Assembly (NCBI GenBank): GCA_021848765.1
Contig: JAJZTU010000044.1
Location: forward strand, 1 to 16,473
DNA: 16,473 nucleotides
Direction of reading: 5' to 3'
Source of the DNA: Bacillota bacterium
GTDB lineage: Bacteria > Bacillota > GCA-003054495 > Carboxydocellales > JAJZTU01
Numbering within the stretch: position 1 is the first letter of the stretch; the number at the start of each line of letters is the position of its first letter. This document shows positions 13,084-16,473 of the stretch, piece by piece. The notes below the pieces were generated by a model. The model saw nothing but the letters and a program-made list of their open reading frames with translations, was not told the DNA's origin and made no database searches. Position numbers and translations under genes: made by a program.

Positions 13084-14316
13084 TTGGGTTTTGAGATAAT
13101 TGCCGGTGGAGTGACCGCTGTACCAGGCTTTCAGGCCAGCGGAGTCCATGTGGGTATTAAGCAGACCAATAAGACCAAGAAGGATATTGCCCTGATCTAT
13201 TCCAAAGTACCGGCAGTCGCCGCCGGGGTATTTACTACTAATAAAGTTCAGGCCGCGCCGGTGCTGATTTCCAAGGAACATCTCCAGGGCGGGCAGGTTC
13301 AGGCTGTAGTAGCCAACAGCGGAAATGCCAATGCCTGCACCGGGGAGCAAGGGCTGGGAGATGCCAGAGCCATGGCCCATGCCGCTGCTTTTGCTTTGGG
13401 CCTGGAACCGGAGCAGGTTTTGGTGGCCTCTACGGGGGTTATCGGAGTGCCTATGCCCATGGAGGTAGTCCTGCCCGGGATTAAACAGGCGGCTGAGGCG
13501 CTCAGCGAAAAGGGCGGCCAGGCGGCGGCTGAGGCGATTATGACCACTGATACCTTTGCCAAGGAAATTGCGGTGCGGGTGAATCTGGGCGGAACCCAGG
13601 TCACTATCGGGGCAATTGCCAAGGGTTCAGGGATGATTCACCCCAATATGGCTACCATGCTGGCTTTTGTTACCACTGACGCGGTTATTGACCGGCTGGC
13701 TCTTCAGGAGGCCGTGAAAAAGGCTACGGAGAAGTCATTTAATATGATTACCGTAGATGGAGATACCAGTACCAATGATATGCTGGTGGTCTTGGCCAAC
13801 GGTATTGCCGGGAATTCGCCGGTTTCTTTGGAAAGCCCGGAGTTGACCGCTTTTTCGGAAGCTCTGGACTATGTTTGTATTGAGATGGCTAAGGCCATTG
13901 CCCGGGATGGGGAAGGAGCCACCAAGCTGGTGGAGGTCCGGGTCCAGGGCGCCAAGACCGGGGATGATGCCAAAAAGGCTGCCCTTGCAGTAGCAAAATC
14001 CAGTCTGGTGAAGACCGCAATTTACGGCTCTGATGCTAACTGGGGCAGGATTCTGGCCGCTGTAGGCTATTCCGGAGCGGACTTTGACCCTGCTGCAATC
14101 GACCTGTACCTGCAGGATCAACTGGGAGAGATTACCGAACGGATGATGGCTAAAGGCGCCCCGCTGGCTTTTAATGAGGAAAAGGCCAGAATGATTCTGG
14201 ACCGGAATTATATTATAATTATAGTTGAGTTAAATCAGGGGCCGGCTCAGGCCACCGCCTGGGGTTGTGACCTGACCTATGATTATGTGAAGATTAATGC
14301 CGACTACCGGACCTAG
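13084..14316 (+). CDS. argJ: Bifunctional glutamate N-acetyltransferase/ornithine acetyltransferase
   Basis: ArgJ moves the acetyl group from N-acetylornithine to glutamate, recycling it, and in bifunctional forms can also use acetyl-CoA for the first step. The 410-residue precursor has the GGVTAVPGFQASGVHVGIK start and the AAGVFTTNKVQAAPV strand. The self-cleavage site is in GSGMIHPNMATMLAF; T191 is the nucleophile and new N-terminus of the beta chain. Further conserved stretches are MITVDGDTSTNDM and the late SDANWGRILAAVGYSG. The start is TTG 13084, with AAGGAG (13069-13074) 9 nt upstream; no ATG fits better. No argA or argE is seen here, in keeping with the cyclic pathway. Whether it has the acetyl-CoA activity cannot be told from sequence. 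Confidence 0.96.
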   Translation: MGFEIIAGGVTAVPGFQASGVHVGIKQTNKTKKDIALIYSKVPAVAAGVFTTNKVQAAPVLISKEHLQGGQVQAVVANSGNANACTGEQGLGDARAMAHAAAFALGLEPEQVLVASTGVIGVPMPMEVVLPGIKQAAEALSEKGGQAAAEAIMTTDTFAKEIAVRVNLGGTQVTIGAIAKGSGMIHPNMATMLAFVTTDAVIDRLALQEAVKKATEKSFNMITVDGDTSTNDMLVVLANGIAGNSPVSLESPELTAFSEALDYVCIEMAKAIARDGEGATKLVEVRVQGAKTGDDAKKAALAVAKSSLVKTAIYGSDANWGRILAAVGYSGADFDPAAIDLYLQDQLGEITERMMAKGAPLAFNEEKARMILDRNYIIIIVELNQGPAQATAWGCDLTYDYVKINADYRT

Positions 14317-14385
14317 GATATGAACGCATTAAACCGTCCTGGCAATACCGGCGTGGTACCGGCTTAAGAAAGGAGCTTGAAGCTC

Positions 14386-15273
14386 ATGTTCAGCATTTTA
14401 GATAAGGCCAACATATTGGTTGAGGCCTTGCCCTACATAAGAAAGTTCCATGGCAAGACCATAGTCATTAAGTACGGCGGTCATGCCATGGTCAACGAGG
14501 ATTTGAAAAAAGCCGTAATGCAGGATGTCATCCTCATGAAGCTGGTGGGGATGCACCCTGTGGTGGTCCACGGCGGGGGCCCGGAAATCACCGGAATGCT
14601 TAAACGCCTGAACATTGAGAGCAATTTTGTAGGAGGCCTGCGCATCACCGATGAGGCGACTATGGAGATTGTAGAAATGGTTTTGGTTGGGAAGCTGAAC
14701 AAAGAAATTGTGGCTTTGATTAACCGTTTGGGTGGTAAAGCGGTTGGCCTTTCCGGCAAGGATGCCAACCTGATTGAAGCTAAGCAGAAGTTAGGAAAAG
14801 TCAGGGGCGAAGACGGAAAAGTGGACTTGGTGGATATCGGCTTTGTGGGGGATGTGACCAGGATTAACCCCGGGCTGGTCCAAAACCTGATGGCTGAAGG
14901 TTACATCCCTGTGGTTTCCCCGGTGGGTGTGGGGGAGTCAGGAGAAAGCTATAACATTAACGCCGACTATGTAGCCGGAGAGTTGGCGGCCAGCCTTAAG
15001 GCGGATAAGCTGATCCTGCTGACGGATGTACAGGGGATTTTTGAGGATTTCAATGACCGGGATTCCCTGATTTCCGAGTTGAGACTGGACGATATTGCCG
15101 GGAAAATCTCCTCGGGGGTAATTTCCGGGGGCATGATTCCCAAGGTGGAATGCTGTGCTGATGCGATTAACGGCGGGGTGAATTCCGCGCATATTATTGA
15201 TGGCCGGATTCCCCATTCCCTGCTGCTGGAGATTTTTACCGACCGGGGTATCGGGACCATGGTACGTGCTTAA
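14386..15273 (+). CDS. argB: N-acetylglutamate kinase
   Basis: ArgB phosphorylates N-acetylglutamate with ATP, the second step to ornithine. The 295-residue protein shows the amino acid kinase fold: K29-Y-G-G-H in TIVIKYGGHAM, VVHGGGPEI (around 59-67) for the phosphate region, an N-A-D motif in SYNINADYVAGELAA, and GGMIPKVECCADAI near the end. About 20 residues precede the first strand (ILDKANILVEALPYIRKF); this N-terminal helix is the feature of arginine-inhibited hexameric enzymes and is missing in E. coli-type dimers. ATG 14386 is chosen because AAAGGAG (14369-14375) lies 10 nt upstream; a TTG at 14377 is too close. It sits 69 bases after argJ in the same unit. Confidence 0.97.
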   Translation: MFSILDKANILVEALPYIRKFHGKTIVIKYGGHAMVNEDLKKAVMQDVILMKLVGMHPVVVHGGGPEITGMLKRLNIESNFVGGLRITDEATMEIVEMVLVGKLNKEIVALINRLGGKAVGLSGKDANLIEAKQKLGKVRGEDGKVDLVDIGFVGDVTRINPGLVQNLMAEGYIPVVSPVGVGESGESYNINADYVAGELAASLKADKLILLTDVQGIFEDFNDRDSLISELRLDDIAGKISSGVISGGMIPKVECCADAINGGVNSAHIIDGRIPHSLLLEIFTDRGIGTMVRA

Positions 15274-15367
15274 GAAGCGGAGGTCGTAACTTTAGCCGGT
15301 TTTTGCGGGATTGTAGCGCTGAATTAAATTTTAGCGGAAAAGACGGTCCCTAAAGAGGAGGTAAATC

Positions 15368-16473
15368 ATGAGCAATCAAGAAATCATTGCAATTGGACAA
15401 AAATATGTGATGAACACCTACGGCAGAATCCCGGTAGCCCTGGTGGAGGGCAGCGGCTGTATGGTCTGGGATGCTGACGGCAAAAAGTATCTGGACTTCC
15501 TGGCCGGCATAGCTGTAAATGCTTTGGGCCACAGCCACCCCGCTGTAACTGATGCGATATGCGAGCAGGCCAAAACCCTAATCCACTGCTCCAATCTCTA
15601 CTGGATAGAACCCCAGGTCAAGCTGGCCAAGCTGCTGGTCCGCAGCTCTGTTGGGGATAAGGTTTTCTTTTGCAACAGTGGCGCCGAAGCCAATGAAGGC
15701 GCCATTAAGCTGGCTAGAAAATACGCTAAGCAAAAGTACGGCCCGGAAAAGTATGAAATCATCACTGCTCTGAATTCCTTCCACGGCCGGACCCTGGCGG
15801 CTATCACCGCCACCGGCCAGCCCAAATACCAGCAGGGCTTTGAGCCCCTGGTACCCGGCTTTAAATACGTACCCTACAATGATCTTGCTGCCCTGGAAGC
15901 AGCTATCACTCCCAACACCTGTGCCATTCTCCTGGAGCCCATTCAGGGAGAGGGTGGGATAAATATCCCCGATGAAGACTACTTCTCCAAGGTTAAGGCG
16001 CTTTGTGACCGGCAGGGCCTGCTCCTGATTCTGGACGAGGTCCAGACCGGGGTCGGCCGGACCGGAAAGTCCTTTGGCTATGAGCACTTTGATGTTGAAC
16101 CCGATATTTTTACCCTGGCGAAAGGCCTGGGAGGCGGGGTTCCCATCGGAGCAATTGTGGCTAAAGATGAAGTTGCTGCCGCTTTCCAGCCCGGAGACCA
16201 TGCTTCCACCTTCGGCGGAAACCCCCTGGCCTGTGCGGCCGCTCTGGCTACAGCTGAGACGATAATCAACCAGAATATCATTGAAAATGCCGCAGAGGTT
16301 GGGGAATACATGATGGCCAGGCTCCGGGAAATTGGCCAAAAGTACGGCTTCTTCAAGGAAGTCCGGGGTAAAGGCCTGATCATTGGCATGGAGCTCACCA
16401 TTGAGGGCAAGGAAATCGTCCAGAAGTGCCAGGACAGGGGCCTGTTGATAAATTGTACCAATAATTATGTGTT
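15368..16473 (+). CDS. argD: Acetylornithine aminotransferase, 3' end cut by window edge
   Basis: ArgD is the PLP-dependent aminotransferase converting N-acetylglutamate semialdehyde and glutamate to N-acetylornithine and 2-oxoglutarate. The visible 368 residues include NSGAEANEGAIKLARKYA (103-120, phosphate-binding), NSFHGRT (136-142), LEPIQGEGG (189-197), the D223 site in ILDEVQTGVGRTG and the Schiff-base lysine K252 in TLAKGLGGGVPIGA, then STFGGNPLACAAA. The family is about 395-400 residues, so roughly 30 are missing beyond 16473. ATG 15368 follows AGAGGAGGT (15354-15362) at 5 nt. It lies 94 bases after argB, and argF or carbamoyl phosphate synthase genes would be expected next. Confidence 0.96.
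   Translation, partial: MSNQEIIAIGQKYVMNTYGRIPVALVEGSGCMVWDADGKKYLDFLAGIAVNALGHSHPAVTDAICEQAKTLIHCSNLYWIEPQVKLAKLLVRSSVGDKVFFCNSGAEANEGAIKLARKYAKQKYGPEKYEIITALNSFHGRTLAAITATGQPKYQQGFEPLVPGFKYVPYNDLAALEAAITPNTCAILLEPIQGEGGINIPDEDYFSKVKALCDRQGLLLILDEVQTGVGRTGKSFGYEHFDVEPDIFTLAKGLGGGVPIGAIVAKDEVAAAFQPGDHASTFGGNPLACAAALATAETIINQNIIENAAEVGEYMMARLREIGQKYGFFKEVRGKGLIIGMELTIEGKEIVQKCQDRGLLINCTNNYV

Overview
The window reads like a chromosomal segment of an anaerobic, low-to-mid GC Firmicute, most likely a Clostridia/Peptococcaceae-type organism (Desulfotomaculum, Pelotomaculum or Desulfosporosinus-like). This is inferred from strong AGGAGG-type ribosome sites, near-consensus TTGACA/TATAAT promoters, an argCJBD operon, a CheX phosphatase and a GlcD/GlcF-type flavin/iron-sulfur oxidoreductase. 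No rRNA or other phylogenetic marker is present, so the assignment is soft.

Layout. (1) Positions 1-3090 are an AT-rich accessory stretch: a TraB-family membrane protein broken by a one-base frameshift near 236, an intact ketopantoate-reductase-like gene (1101-1985), then debris. The debris holds an IS21-like terminal repeat cluster, a 25-codon piece of a type I restriction subunit (HsdR), a 32-bp near-palindrome and the C-terminal third of an MBL-fold hydrolase. (2) Positions 2996-6220 hold a consensus sigma-A promoter driving a GlcD-like FAD oxidase and a GlcF-like Fe-S/CCG protein. The reading frame shifts by -1 between the two [4Fe-4S] motifs, so they look like one ancestral fused polypeptide now split. 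The second half ends in a 128-residue Met/Pro-rich tail. (3) Positions 6300-9030 are a second AT-rich island: a Phd/YefM-RelE-like toxin-antitoxin pair with a folded leader, and an IS110-family element on the minus strand with a candidate bridge-RNA region upstream of its transposase. (4) Positions 9038-10854 hold cheX and an M20 amidohydrolase, probably co-transcribed. (5) Positions 10860-11470 are non-coding but contain a regular array of degenerate hairpins (about 42-nt period, about ten units) whose G-U pairs make sense only as minus-strand RNA. This is the most novel-looking feature of the window. (6) Positions 11497-11866 hold a small thiamine-binding (MTH1187-type) gene with its terminator. 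(7) From 11885 to the right edge is the arginine operon argC-argJ-argB-argD (argD runs off the edge), preceded by a promoter overlapped by two ArgR-type ARG boxes.

How the genes fit together. ArgB, ArgC, ArgD and the acetyl-recycling ArgJ make up the N-acetylated route from glutamate to ornithine. The GlcD/GlcF pair would oxidise a 2-hydroxyacid and pass electrons through its Fe-S clusters to a membrane carrier. The two AT-rich islands look horizontally acquired and partly decaying.
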